From Sediminicola sp035798135 (GTDB taxonomy: Bacteria > Bacteroidota > Bacteroidia > Flavobacteriales > Flavobacteriaceae), in contig JAPFBR010000003.1 in assembly GCA_035798135.1 (NCBI GenBank), positions 62,001-126,000 of the forward strand: 64,000 nucleotides of DNA, read 5' to 3'. Below the pieces are notes generated by a model. It was given only the letters and a program-made list of their open reading frames with translations, was not told where the DNA came from and did not search any database. Position 1 is the stretch's first letter; each line of letters opens with the position of its first letter. This document shows, one piece after another, positions 28,188 through 37,484 of this stretch. Both the position numbers and the translations under genes were made by a program.

Positions 28188-29351
28188 TTGAACATAAAAC
28201 CCCATATCCTCCCGATAATTATTTTTTCCCAGTTTGCCTGCACCTCTTTATGGTTTGCAGGGAATGCCATTGTTGGGGATTTGGCCAAATTTCATGGTTT
28301 GGAGCCCGGATTGACAGGGTTAATGCTTTCCTCTGTGCAATTGGGTTTTATTACTGGAACCTTATTGTTCGCGGCCTTGATGCTAGTGGATCGATTTTCT
28401 CCTTCAAAACTTTTTCTGGGTTGTGCTATCTTGGCTGCTTTGTGTAATGCTGTACTTCTTCTAGATCATCTTTCTGAATTGACAGTCCTAACAGCACGGT
28501 TCACGACTGGCTTCTTTTTAGCCGGAATTTATCCTGTGGGTATGAAAATTGCAGCCGATTATTATGAAAAAGGTTTGGGAAGGGCATTGGGGTTCCTGGT
28601 TGGAGCATTGGTTTTGGGCACGTCATTCCCTCATGCCATTAGGGGCATGGCCTTAGGAACCAATTATAGCCTGGTAATAACCATTACTTCTTGTTTGGCT
28701 ATTTGTGGTGGTCTTGCTATGTATTTACTGGTACCCCATGGGCCTTTTAGAAAACCGAGTACCATTTTACAACTAAAAGCTGGTGTTACCCTTTTTAAAA
28801 TACCTGCCTTTAAAAAAGCAGCGTTCGGTTATTTTGGGCATATGTGGGAACTTTACGCCTTTTGGGCTTTTTTACCTTTTGCAATAGGCACTTATAATTC
28901 CCTTGAACATTCTAACATTCCAATTTCATTTTGGAGCTTTATTATTATTGCTCTGGGATCTATTTCCTGTACTGTTGGGGGATATGTCTCCCTAACTAAA
29001 GGAAGTAAAAAAGTAGCACTTATGTCGCTTGCGATTTCTGGTATCTTATGCCTTATATCTCCCCTGCTCTTTCAATTGCCTACTGCCTTCTTTTTAATCC
29101 TACTTTCCTTATGGGGCATGGCAGTAGTATCAGATTCCCCTCAATTTTCAACTATGGTGGCCGACTCAGCCCCACCCCAGTTAAAAGGAACGGCACTTAC
29201 CTTGGTGAACTGTATTGGGTTTACCATAAGTATTGTGAGCATACAATTACTTTCCTTTTTAACTGAGGCAATAGAACCGGTTTATATATTTGGTGTTTTG
29301 GGCCTTGGGCCTCTATTTGGTCTTATAAGTTTGGCCAGAAAATCCTCTTAA
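28188..29351 (+). CDS. MFS transporter
   Basis: Integral membrane protein of 387 residues with about 11-12 hydrophobic helices and a major-facilitator pattern: TGLMLSSVQLGFITGTLLFAALMLVDRFSPSKLF covers helix 2 and the following cytoplasmic loop, and ARFTTGFFLAGIYPVGMKIAADYYEKGLGRALGFLVGALVLGTSFPHAIRG covers helices 4-5. A TTG start is used: it lies 2 bases after the previous stop, and the next in-frame ATG falls inside the first helices. The substrate is unknown; co-transcription with the trehalose genes may be accidental. Confidence 0.78.
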   Translation: MNIKPHILPIIIFSQFACTSLWFAGNAIVGDLAKFHGLEPGLTGLMLSSVQLGFITGTLLFAALMLVDRFSPSKLFLGCAILAALCNAVLLLDHLSELTVLTARFTTGFFLAGIYPVGMKIAADYYEKGLGRALGFLVGALVLGTSFPHAIRGMALGTNYSLVITITSCLAICGGLAMYLLVPHGPFRKPSTILQLKAGVTLFKIPAFKKAAFGYFGHMWELYAFWAFLPFAIGTYNSLEHSNIPISFWSFIIIALGSISCTVGGYVSLTKGSKKVALMSLAISGILCLISPLLFQLPTAFFLILLSLWGMAVVSDSPQFSTMVADSAPPQLKGTALTLVNCIGFTISIVSIQLLSFLTEAIEPVYIFGVLGLGPLFGLISLARKSS

Positions 29352-29363
29352 CAATTTGTTAAG
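29347..29363 (+). terminator. Weak hairpin over the MFS stop codon
   Basis: cttaaca and tgttaag flank att, overlapping the stop codon and followed by a T-rich attttat. AT-rich stem; possible weak terminator. Confidence 0.35.
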
Positions 29364-29409
29364 ATTTTATAAGGTTCTATAACCGTAAATTACGGGCATA
29401 AAAAACTTT

Positions 29410-30747
29410 ATGATGAGAAAACTACTTGCCCCCGTATTAATATTATTTACTACGTTCTTATTTTCACAAACCGACCAACGTGTCTATGACATTATCAATG
29501 CCGTATCATCTGAGCGAATTCAGAAAGATGTAACCACTTTGGTAAATTTCGGTACTAGACACACCTTAAGTGATACTATTTCCAAAACTAGGGGCATCGG
29601 TGCCGCCAGGAGATGGATAAAAAGTGAGTTTGATAAGATTTCGACTACGTGTGGCGATTGCCTGGAAGTTTCCTATCACAGTGATTTGGTAAAGAAGGAT
29701 GAAAATGCAAGAATTGTGAAGGACGTGGCAGTAGTAAACGTCGTGGCCATTCAAAGAGGAACCAAATACCCTAATCGCTATATCATTATGAGCGGCGATA
29801 TTGATTCTAGGGTAAGTGACCCTAACAACTTCACCTCTGAATCCCCAGGGGCCAATGACAATGCCAGTGGCATGGCAGGTACCATAGAGGCCGCCCGTGT
29901 TTTATCAAAATATAAATTTGAGAGTAGTATTATCTATCTAGGACTTTCCGGAGAGGAACAAGGTCTGTTCGGAGGACAGGGCTTGGTAAAAAGTGCCAAA
30001 GAAAAAGGATGGGACATCATTGGGATATTCAATAATGACATGATCGGGAACATCAAAGGGGTAGATGGTATTATCAGCAATACCGATTTTAGGATCTTTT
30101 CGGAGCCTGTACCCCCCACAGAAACTGAAAGAGAACGCAACATGCGCCGTTTTTATGGAGGTGAGGTAGATGGGATTTCTAGGCAATTGGCCCGTTATGT
30201 ACACAAAACTGTAAAAACGTATATGCCTGAAATGAACCCGATGATGATCTATCGCTTGGATCGATTTGGCCGCGGGGGACATCATAGGCCATTTAACGAT
30301 GCAGGTTACGCGGGGATCCGAATTATGGAAGCCCATGAAAACTATACCCAACAACATCAGGATATCCGTGTTGAGGACGGCATAGCCTATGGCGATGTCT
30401 TGGAACATGTGAATTTTGATTATGCGCGTAAATTAACAGCCGTGAATGCCATTAATATGGCCTCCTTGGCCTGGGCTCCACCAGCACCCAAAGAAGTACA
30501 AATAGGAGGAGTTGTAGAACCTTCCGCAAAATTTCAATGGAGCAAGGTAGATGGCGCAGCGGGCTATAAAATTTATTGGAGGGACACCACCTCCCCTACT
30601 TGGGACCATAGCAGGTATGTTGGAGATGTCACGGAGTTTACTTTGGAAGGAATTGTGATCGATAATTATTTCTTTGGTGTATCTGCCGTGGGTAAAGACG
30701 GTTTCGAAAGCGTCGTGGTGTTTCCAAATGCAGTAATGAGAAACTAA
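29410..30747 (+). CDS. Secreted M28-family metallopeptidase with C-terminal fibronectin-III-like domain
   Basis: Aminopeptidase-type zinc enzyme of 445 residues. Signal peptide about 1-20 (LLAPVLILFTTFLFSQ). The M28 catalytic core shows SPGANDNASGMAGTIEAARVL (bridging Asp), GLSGEEQGLFGG (catalytic Glu and ligand Glu), FNNDMIGN (ligand Asp) and a late histidine in IMEAHENYTQQHQD. The first ligand segment reads MSGDIDSRVSD, with Asp where most family members have His (GHxD). The last 85 residues (EVQIGGVVEPSAKFQWSKVDGAAGYKIYWRDT) look like a fibronectin type III domain. It probably releases amino acids from peptides outside the cytoplasm. Confidence 0.87.
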   Translation: MMRKLLAPVLILFTTFLFSQTDQRVYDIINAVSSERIQKDVTTLVNFGTRHTLSDTISKTRGIGAARRWIKSEFDKISTTCGDCLEVSYHSDLVKKDENARIVKDVAVVNVVAIQRGTKYPNRYIIMSGDIDSRVSDPNNFTSESPGANDNASGMAGTIEAARVLSKYKFESSIIYLGLSGEEQGLFGGQGLVKSAKEKGWDIIGIFNNDMIGNIKGVDGIISNTDFRIFSEPVPPTETERERNMRRFYGGEVDGISRQLARYVHKTVKTYMPEMNPMMIYRLDRFGRGGHHRPFNDAGYAGIRIMEAHENYTQQHQDIRVEDGIAYGDVLEHVNFDYARKLTAVNAINMASLAWAPPAPKEVQIGGVVEPSAKFQWSKVDGAAGYKIYWRDTTSPTWDHSRYVGDVTEFTLEGIVIDNYFFGVSAVGKDGFESVVVFPNAVMRN

Positions 30748-30758
30748 GATGAATTTGG

Positions 30759-30802
30759 GCCTATAGTCGTTCACAATTTGATTAAAACAACTATAGGCTA
30801 TT
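30759..30802 (+). terminator. Probable terminator after M28 peptidase gene
   Basis: gcctatagt (30759-30767) pairs with actataggc (30790-30798), with three more pairs inside after one mismatch, followed by tattttaa. The tail is weak. Confidence 0.6.
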
Positions 30803-30850
30803 TTAAGATAAAATGGAGGCCATAACTTTTCGATTAAATTCCTATATCAA

Positions 30851-32473
30851 ATGAAAAAAGTAATCCATTCATTACTAATTTCCATATTGGTTTGTGGCTC
30901 TGTGCAAGCCCAAGAATCCTTTACCGAACAAGATACGTTAAGAGGTAGCATAACCCCTGAAAGAGCCTGGTGGGACCTCAACTTTTATCATTTGGATATA
31001 AAGGTAGACCCCGACACTAAATATATTTCTGGATCCAATACCATTCGCTATACCGTCTTGGAAGAAAAGCAAGTACTACAGGTAGATCTACAACCACCTT
31101 TAGAAATTGAAAAAATTACCCAAGATGGCATAGAACTTAAGTTTACCTCAAATATTAACGCCCATTTTGTCGCCTTACAGAAACCACAAAATAAAGGAGC
31201 GGTCAATGAAATTAAGGTCAGTTATTCTGGACATCCCAAAGAGGCCGTCAATGCACCTTGGGATGGAGGATTTTCTTGGAAAAAGGATATGAACGATAAA
31301 CATTTTGTGGCCACCTCCTGCCAAGGTCTTGGGGCCAGTGCTTGGTGGCCCAATAAAGACCATATGTATGACGAGGTGGACAGTATGGCCATAAGTGTGG
31401 AAGTGCCCAAAAATCTAATGGAAGTATCCAATGGTAGGCTGTTGAAGGTTGAAGAGCATGACAATACCAAAACCTACCATTGGTATGTAAACAATCCCAT
31501 CAATAATTATGGCGTAAACGTAAATATTGGGGATTATGTACATTTTGGAGAAACCTATCCCGGAGAGAAAGGACCATTGACCATGGACTATTATGTGCTT
31601 CGGGATAATCTGGAAAAGGCCGAAAAACAATTTTTGGATGCCCGGAAAATGATGAAGGCCTTTGAACATTGGTTTGGTCCCTACCCTTTTTATGAAGATG
31701 GTTACAAACTTGTGGAAGTGCCTTATCTAGGGATGGAACACCAAAGTTCAGTGACATATGGGAACCTTTTTGAAAATGGATATTTGGGTCGCGATCTTTC
31801 GGACACGGGCTGGGGATTAAAATTTGATTTTATAATCATCCACGAATCGGGACACGAATGGTTCGCAAATAATATTACTGATATAGATACGGCTGACATG
31901 TGGATCCATGAGAGTTTTACCGCCTATTCCGAAAATTTGTTTTTGGATTATTATTACGGTAAAGGAGCTTCTTCTGCCTATGTGATTGGTACTCGCAAAA
32001 ATATTGAAAACAAAAAATCCATTATCGGGCCATACAATGTCAATAAAACTGGAGGGGATATCTATTATAAAGGCGCGAACATACTACATACCCTACGACA
32101 GCTTTTGGAAGACGACGACAAATGGAGGGAAACTCTAAGGGGCCTCAATAAAGAATTCTACCACCAAACCGTCACTACGCAACAAGTGGAAAACTATTTG
32201 AGCATTCAAACGGGAATTGACCTTACAGCTTACTTTAACCAATTTCTGCGCACTACCAAAATTCCAATGTTGGAATACAAATTGGAAGGAAAAGAACTGA
32301 CCTATCGCTATACCGATATCGTGGAGGATTTTGATATGCCCATTCTCATGCATCTGGATGATAAAAAATTATGGATCTACCCTACCAAAGAATGGAGATC
32401 AACTACCCTTCAGCATAGCGTTATAAATATAAAGCCCGACGATAATTTTTACATCTATTCGTCCAAAATTTAA
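30851..32473 (+). CDS. Secreted M1-family metallopeptidase
   Basis: Zinc aminopeptidase-like protein of 540 residues with a signal peptide (about 1-20, LLISILVCGSVQAQ). The N-terminal beta domain contains FYHLDIKVDPDTKYISGSN. The catalytic domain has GMEHQSS (the Bacteroidota version of the exopeptidase GAMEN motif) and the gluzincin zinc site HESGHEWF (H331, E332, H335) with the third ligand E354 in WIHESF. The C-terminal ERAP/HEAT domain of full-length M1 enzymes is absent, as in the shorter subfamily. It follows the M28 peptidase gene by about 100 bases; together they suggest stepwise peptide degradation in the periplasm or outside. Confidence 0.9.
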   Translation: MKKVIHSLLISILVCGSVQAQESFTEQDTLRGSITPERAWWDLNFYHLDIKVDPDTKYISGSNTIRYTVLEEKQVLQVDLQPPLEIEKITQDGIELKFTSNINAHFVALQKPQNKGAVNEIKVSYSGHPKEAVNAPWDGGFSWKKDMNDKHFVATSCQGLGASAWWPNKDHMYDEVDSMAISVEVPKNLMEVSNGRLLKVEEHDNTKTYHWYVNNPINNYGVNVNIGDYVHFGETYPGEKGPLTMDYYVLRDNLEKAEKQFLDARKMMKAFEHWFGPYPFYEDGYKLVEVPYLGMEHQSSVTYGNLFENGYLGRDLSDTGWGLKFDFIIIHESGHEWFANNITDIDTADMWIHESFTAYSENLFLDYYYGKGASSAYVIGTRKNIENKKSIIGPYNVNKTGGDIYYKGANILHTLRQLLEDDDKWRETLRGLNKEFYHQTVTTQQVENYLSIQTGIDLTAYFNQFLRTTKIPMLEYKLEGKELTYRYTDIVEDFDMPILMHLDDKKLWIYPTKEWRSTTLQHSVINIKPDDNFYIYSSKI

Positions 32474-32648
32474 CCGAATTCTGAAACATTTACAGTCCTA
32501 AATGTAGTTCACTACAAGTACATTTACATTGAAATTCATAAGTACCTATGGCTTAAAATAGGTGATGAATTTACCTTTAGAATTAGGGTCTTTCTTTTGT
32601 GTACCGATACCAATGATACAAATAACTAAAATTAAAATAAGAACTCAA

Positions 32649-32656
32649 TAGTTTTG
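32649..32656 (+). promoter_or_regulatory. Candidate -7 promoter element of mscS-like gene
   Basis: TAGTTTTG matches TAnnTTTG, 117 bases before the mscS-like ATG. The rest of the 300-bp gap 32474-32773 contains a short dyad (aaatgta at 32500 with tacattt ending at 32525) and no gene that I can support. Confidence 0.4.
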
Positions 32657-32773
32657 ATTATTTATAGGTATTTTAGAAACAGACTAGTTTATGACTTATT
32701 CAAGTGAGATTAGAATTTTTGAAGGCTATTTCTAGAATCAAAATAAGACATTAGCAATTTAACAAACAGTATT

Positions 32774-33667
32774 ATGATAGCTCTATTACAGAATATTTCG
32801 GAAAAGCTATTGTCCTCCTTAGAGAATAATTGGACAATGTTCATCAAGCAAATACCAGGGATACTTATTGCCATTTTAATTGTTACCATTGGTATTCTGA
32901 TTTCAAAAAAAATCGGCAATCTCTCCCGTAAAGTTATCTCTCGTAAGTCAGATGACCCTATCATGGTCAACTTTTTGGCCAAAGGCATCAAGCTCATATT
33001 ATATACTCTTTTTATCATGTATGCCTTAGAAGTGGCAGGACTCCAAAGTATTGCAACTGGGTTACTAACAGCTGCCGGGGCCTCTGCCGTAATCATAGGT
33101 TTTGCCTTCAAGGATATTGGAGAAAATTTCATTTCGGGGATTATCCTATCCTTTAATAGGCCCTTTAACGTAAATGAAACCGTGAGTATAGGTGATATTT
33201 TTGGGAAAGTAAAAAACATTGAATTCAGGTATACCAAATTAAGGACTTTCGACGGCCGTGATGTATACATTCCCAACAGCGATGTAATCACAAAGCCCGT
33301 TTTTAATTATACAGAAGATGGATTTTTTAGATTCGATTTCATGGTGGGTATTGGCTATGAAGATAATATTGGGGATGCTGAAAAACTGATCAAACAAGTT
33401 ATAAAAAATACAGAGGGTATTTTTGAAGATGAGACACACCCTAATTTTGTAATGGCGGATGCACTGGCAGTTAGTACCGTCAACCTCAAAGTCCATTTTT
33501 GGATTAACACCTTTGAATATGGTAAGGAAGCCTTAATGATCAAAGGCAAAGTAATAACCAATGTTAAGGAAGCACTACTCAAAGAAGGATTTAACCTGCC
33601 CGCAGATATCAACGAATTAAAACTTTATGGGACACAGACTTCCATTCCGGTCAGTATTTCCAAATAG
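32774..33667 (+). CDS. Small-conductance mechanosensitive channel, MscS family
   Basis: Membrane protein of 297 residues. Three N-terminal helices include the pore-lining TM3 (IATGLLTAAGASAVIIGFAFKDIGENFISGIIL, rich in Gly and Ala), followed by the soluble MscS beta-domain (NVNETVSIGDIFGKVKNIEFRYTKLRTFDGRDVYIPNSDV), and a C-terminal alpha/beta domain. The channel opens on hypo-osmotic shock to release solutes. Its length is close to E. coli MscS (286). A large reverse ORF over the same bases is a shadow. Confidence 0.93.
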   Translation: MIALLQNISEKLLSSLENNWTMFIKQIPGILIAILIVTIGILISKKIGNLSRKVISRKSDDPIMVNFLAKGIKLILYTLFIMYALEVAGLQSIATGLLTAAGASAVIIGFAFKDIGENFISGIILSFNRPFNVNETVSIGDIFGKVKNIEFRYTKLRTFDGRDVYIPNSDVITKPVFNYTEDGFFRFDFMVGIGYEDNIGDAEKLIKQVIKNTEGIFEDETHPNFVMADALAVSTVNLKVHFWINTFEYGKEALMIKGKVITNVKEALLKEGFNLPADINELKLYGTQTSIPVSISK

Positions 33668-33718
33668 AAGGCAGAAGAATTTAAGGAGGTACTTTTGAGT
33701 GGAAGTTAAAAAGAACGA

Positions 33719-34030
33719 ATGGCCTATTACGATGAAGATGCCACCTTGTCCCCAGACGGTTTTCCATTTATCATTGAAAAATAAAATATTGAAACTTTTT
33801 TATCAAGAGGTATGAAAATGGCCAAGTTTGAAGAATTGGCATTGGAAACAGCCTATATTAATGGCAATCGGGACTATAACCACCAGATGGGGATTATAAA
33901 TGCCCGAATCTTGGTCCATGATTCAATACATTTCGATAATTCCTTCAAATTTTTCTTTCTATGGAAACGTCAAAATGATGGGACCTATAAAATTAAAGCG
34001 GAAGTCTCGAATACCGAAGATAATGATTAG
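33719..34030 (+). pseudogene. Decayed NTF2-like (DUF4440/SnoaL-type) protein gene
   Basis: The frame AYYDEDATLSPDGFPFIIEK runs from ATG 33719 to an in-frame TAA at 33782-33784, then continues in the same frame as NIETFLSRGMKMAKFEELALETAYINGNRDYNHQMG to 34030. Joined, the two parts look like one NTF2-like domain ('DDATLSPDG', 'FLSRGM', then a terminal strand LWKRQNDGTYKIKAEVSN). The usual first helix is missing, because an upstream in-frame stop lies at 33707-33709. One point mutation plus loss of the 5' end explains it. The remaining 72-codon piece starting at 33812 could still be translated, but would lack half the fold. Confidence 0.6.
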
Positions 34031-34204
34031 GTATGCAGCTATTCCTCATCCATGGTTAAATGACCTTGAGAATTAAATATTGATTACCTTAGTGATAAGA
34101 TTTTCTATCCCCCCTACTATAATTCAATTTTGATTGCCTTGCCCATTGATGATCATTGGTCCTGGCAGCAAATCATAGTCCATGTTTTATTTAATCCTAC
34201 CATT

Positions 34205-35347
34205 ATGAAAGAGCACTATAATATAATCATTGCCGGTGCAGGCGGAATAGCCGAAGCTGCAGCCCTCATTCTTAGTGAATGGAGTACAGTGACCCCAACC
34301 ATCTATATAGGCAACCGCACCCTAGCAAAGGCACAAAGAGTATCAAAATGGATTCAAGAAGGCACCACAAAAACTTGTAGGGTCATTCCCTTTCAATTGG
34401 ATACAAATGCCATTACCGATGAAATGAAGGATATATTTGAAAAAGGCGACGCCTTATTGGATTGTCTGCCGGGTAGTCTGGCTCCAAAAATGGCTCAGTT
34501 TGCAAACGACTTCGGCCTATATTATGGCAACCTTACAGAATATGTTGCCGAAACCGACCAAATAATAAAATTGGCTGAAAATGCCAACACAGGTTTTGTC
34601 CTACAGACCGGACTAGCCCCAGGATATATCAATGTTTTGGCCAACCATATCTTCCAAGGATTTTGTGAAGATTTTGATGTTGAAAAAATTGATATTTTAG
34701 AATTCAAAGTTGGGGCTTTAACCATTAATGCCGTAGCCCCACACTATTACGGATTTACCTGGAGTCCTATTGGAGTGGCCACAGAATATATAAAAGATGC
34801 CATTGTCATCCGTGATTTTAAAAAGGTGAGCCTTCCCTCCCTTTCAGAGCGGGCAACAATAATCATTAACGGTTTGGTATTTGAAGAAGATCTTACTTCG
34901 GGGGGAGCTGCGGATTTACCGGATGCATTGAAAGATAAGGTTAGGTCCCTTGATTATAAAACGTTGCGCCATCCCGGACATTACGCATGGGTTGAGGGGC
35001 AATTGGATGGAATAGATCCTAAAAAAAATCCCATTTCCGAACTACAGGATAGAATGAAAATAAACATACCACATGTAGAAGATGATCAAATAGTGCTTTA
35101 TGTTGCGGTACAGGGTCCCGATGCAAAGGGTACCTTACGTAGACGGGAAATATCAAAAACTATCCGCCCACAAAAGGTTGGCCATCATCAATTAAGGGCC
35201 ATACAGACCACTACAGCAGCACCTTTAATACAAGCCATCCAATGGCTATTGGAGAATAAGCCCAATGGAATTACACTCCAAAGTTCACTATCAACCAAAG
35301 ATTTTTTAAATGGGGAATATATAATCCCAGTTTACGGTAAGGTCTAA
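34205..35347 (+). CDS. Saccharopine dehydrogenase-like NAD(P)-binding oxidoreductase
   Basis: A 380-residue protein with an N-terminal Rossmann fold (YNIIIAGAGGIAEAAALIL, GxGxxG-type) and a saccharopine-dehydrogenase-like second domain (NTGFVLQTGLAPGYINVLANHIFQGF; HYYGFTWSPIGVATEYIKDAIVIRDF; TLRHPGHYAWV). In lysine metabolism such enzymes form or split saccharopine; many bacterial homologues act on other amino-acid conjugates, so the reaction is left open. The ATG at 34205 directly precedes the Rossmann strand; an upstream in-frame codon at 34130 would add 25 unlikely residues. No operon partner is evident. Confidence 0.83.
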   Translation: MKEHYNIIIAGAGGIAEAAALILSEWSTVTPTIYIGNRTLAKAQRVSKWIQEGTTKTCRVIPFQLDTNAITDEMKDIFEKGDALLDCLPGSLAPKMAQFANDFGLYYGNLTEYVAETDQIIKLAENANTGFVLQTGLAPGYINVLANHIFQGFCEDFDVEKIDILEFKVGALTINAVAPHYYGFTWSPIGVATEYIKDAIVIRDFKKVSLPSLSERATIIINGLVFEEDLTSGGAADLPDALKDKVRSLDYKTLRHPGHYAWVEGQLDGIDPKKNPISELQDRMKINIPHVEDDQIVLYVAVQGPDAKGTLRRREISKTIRPQKVGHHQLRAIQTTTAAPLIQAIQWLLENKPNGITLQSSLSTKDFLNGEYIIPVYGKV

Positions 35348-35544
35348 TTATGAAGCTGATTAATAAAATTATGAGCTTTCATGTTTGAGTGTCTTCAAAG
35401 TAATGTGCCCAGAATTGATCTTTTACCGGAATAATGGCAAAGCACTGTCTTATAATGGTATATAAAGTTGTTTTCCATTACGTATCAGATAGCATTTGAG
35501 ATTGGAATTTCTTATATTTATAGGATAGACCATTCCAAAAGACC

Positions 35545-36732
35545 ATGCTTCCCGATTTGCATACAAATCTTCGAAAAGATATAGATTCCGTCAACAAAAT
35601 TACGGTTGTCCCCAATTTGTTGGATGTAATCTGTAAAACCACCGGGATGGGTTTCGCGGCCATTGCAAGGGTCACTGAAACCAATTGGGTAACATGCAGG
35701 GTTAAGGATGAAATTGATTTCGGACTTAAACCAGGGGATGAATTGGCAATTGAAACCACCTTTTGTGATCAGGTGCGGCAGCACAAAAAACCTGTGATTA
35801 TTGATGAAGTGGCCACGGATGAGCACTATAAATCCCATCCTATCCCATTGCAATATGGTTTTCAAAGCTATATTTCTGTTCCTATCCATCGTAGGGATGG
35901 CAGTTTTTTTGGAACCCTATGTGCAATTGATACAAAGCCAGCTAAAGTTGACACCCCGGAAATAAGGGAAATGTTCAAATTATATTCCGAACTCATATCC
36001 TTCCATTTGGATGCCGTGGAGGAATTGGATCGGGTTTCCGCCAACCTGATGGAAGAACGTAAGATTGCTGAACTCAGGGAAACATTTATAGCCATTCTGG
36101 GCCATGATCTTAGAAACCCGGTCAGTACTACCCGAATGTGTGCCGATATTTTATTGAAACTTTCCATCGATAAAACCGCCATAAGACAAGCGGAAATAAT
36201 AAAAGCTTCCACGTATCGCATGCAAGGTCTTATTGACAACTTGCTGGACTTTGCTATGGGGCATTTGGGTGATGGAATTAAGTTAGAGCTGACAAATGAC
36301 AATTCAGTATTAAAAAAGGTTCTTGAACAGGTTTTACAAGAAATGAAGACCTTGGATTCACATCATGAAATAATAGAATCGATTGACTTGAACAAAACTG
36401 TAACCTGTGATGTGGATAGGGTTGCCCAGCTTTTTTCCAATCTACTGGGTAATGCCATAAAACATGGAGCGGAGAACCATCCCATTAATGTGGATATTTA
36501 TACAACGGACAAGGTGTTTATTCTTTCCGTAAGCAACTCGGGGGATAAAATTTTAAAAACTGCAATGAGTAATCTTTTTAAGCCCTTCTACTCCGAGAAT
36601 GCCAATAGAAACAAAAGAAGTTTGGGGTTGGGATTGTACATATCGTTTGAAATTGCTAAGGCACACGGAGGCCAACTAAAGGCACAATCTTCAGATAAAA
36701 AAACTACGTTTACCCTTAGCATACCGCTGTAA
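35545..36732 (+). CDS. Soluble sensor histidine kinase with GAF domain
   Basis: A 395-residue protein without membrane helices. GAF domain at about 20-165 (NLLDVICKTTGMGFAAIARVTETNWVTCRVKDEIDFGL ... SYISVPIHRRDGSFFGTLCAID), dimerisation/phosphoacceptor helix with the His box FIAILGHDLRNPVS, then an HATPase domain with N-box LLGNAIKHG and G-box RSLGLGLYISFEIAKAHGG. The middle ATP box normally reading DNGxGI is SNSGDKI, so nucleotide binding or hydrolysis may be altered. No response regulator is adjacent (orphan kinase). A free-standing GAF protein follows 86 bases downstream. Confidence 0.85.
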   Translation: MLPDLHTNLRKDIDSVNKITVVPNLLDVICKTTGMGFAAIARVTETNWVTCRVKDEIDFGLKPGDELAIETTFCDQVRQHKKPVIIDEVATDEHYKSHPIPLQYGFQSYISVPIHRRDGSFFGTLCAIDTKPAKVDTPEIREMFKLYSELISFHLDAVEELDRVSANLMEERKIAELRETFIAILGHDLRNPVSTTRMCADILLKLSIDKTAIRQAEIIKASTYRMQGLIDNLLDFAMGHLGDGIKLELTNDNSVLKKVLEQVLQEMKTLDSHHEIIESIDLNKTVTCDVDRVAQLFSNLLGNAIKHGAENHPINVDIYTTDKVFILSVSNSGDKILKTAMSNLFKPFYSENANRNKRSLGLGLYISFEIAKAHGGQLKAQSSDKKTTFTLSIPL

Positions 36733-36797
36733 ACAGATCTATTTCTAAAAAACGTCATCTAATTCTTAATTAATATTGGACTACATAATTCAGGTTG

Positions 36798-36805
36798 TAA
36801 TTTTG
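36798..36805 (+). promoter_or_regulatory. Candidate -7 promoter element
   Basis: TAATTTTG fits TAnnTTTG, 13 bases before the ATG of the GAF protein gene, giving a very short leader. Confidence 0.45.
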
Positions 36806-36818
36806 TTTAACTTTAGGT

Positions 36819-37340
36819 ATGGATAAAAAATCAGAACAAAGAAGAATCGAGGCGCTTCAGAGGTATGAAATCCTTGATACTCCAGTGGATGGCTGCTATG
36901 AGGAGATCACCTCTTTGGCCTCCAAGATTTTTGACGTCCCCATAGCCATAATCAGTTTAGTGGATACTGACAGGATATGGTTTAAATCTTCTTATGGTCT
37001 GGATATAGAGCAAATTCCAAGAGACCCTGGCCTTTGTAGCTCCGCAATTATGTCCAACGATATTTATGTCGTTGAAAACGCAAAGCTTGACCCAAGGACC
37101 TTGGCTAACCCTTTAGTGGCAGGGGTAATGGGCTTGCAGTTTTATGCCGCTGCCCCTCTAACCTCATCAGATGGTTATAATTTGGGGACTATTTGTATCA
37201 TTGATAAAAATCCGAGAGTTTTAAATGTTAAGGAAGCGTCCATATTACTTCACTTATCCCGAATTATAATGGATCAATTTGAGATAAAACTACAAGCGCG
37301 GTTACTTTTAAAAGATCTCGAGACTAACATTTTAAAATGA
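36819..37340 (+). CDS. Stand-alone GAF-domain protein
   Basis: A 173-residue soluble protein made almost wholly of one GAF domain (ALQRYEILDTPVDGCYEEITSLASKIFDVPIAIISLVDTDRIWFKSSYGLD ... FYAAAPLTSSDGYNLGTICIIDKNPR). This sequence type, beginning with 'RYxILDTPxxxxF/YEEIT', is normally the N-terminal input module of histidine kinases or diguanylate cyclases. Here it ends after the GAF with no output domain, and no frameshifted output is visible downstream. Ligand (small molecule or redox) is unknown. It may modulate the adjacent GAF kinase. It has its own candidate promoter. Confidence 0.8.
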   Translation: MDKKSEQRRIEALQRYEILDTPVDGCYEEITSLASKIFDVPIAIISLVDTDRIWFKSSYGLDIEQIPRDPGLCSSAIMSNDIYVVENAKLDPRTLANPLVAGVMGLQFYAAAPLTSSDGYNLGTICIIDKNPRVLNVKEASILLHLSRIIMDQFEIKLQARLLLKDLETNILK

Positions 37341-37484
37341 TATGGTTTAAGACGGTCCTTATATTCCATAGTTCTGCTAATTTCTCACCACATCTAATTT
37401 TGGCTCTTTATGTTATGGTAACTCAGCGAAAAAGTTTTACTTCTGCCCAAAATATACCGAACCTAAAGAGAATAACTTTAACAA

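Noticed and set aside
32710..33291. 193-codon minus-strand ORF over the MscS-like gene
   Set aside because: It is the antisense shadow of a well-recognised MscS coding sequence; its product shows no motif.
33812..34030. 72-codon ORF taken as an intact small gene
   Set aside because: The same frame continues upstream past one stop with matching NTF2-like sequence, so it is better described as part of a pseudogene.
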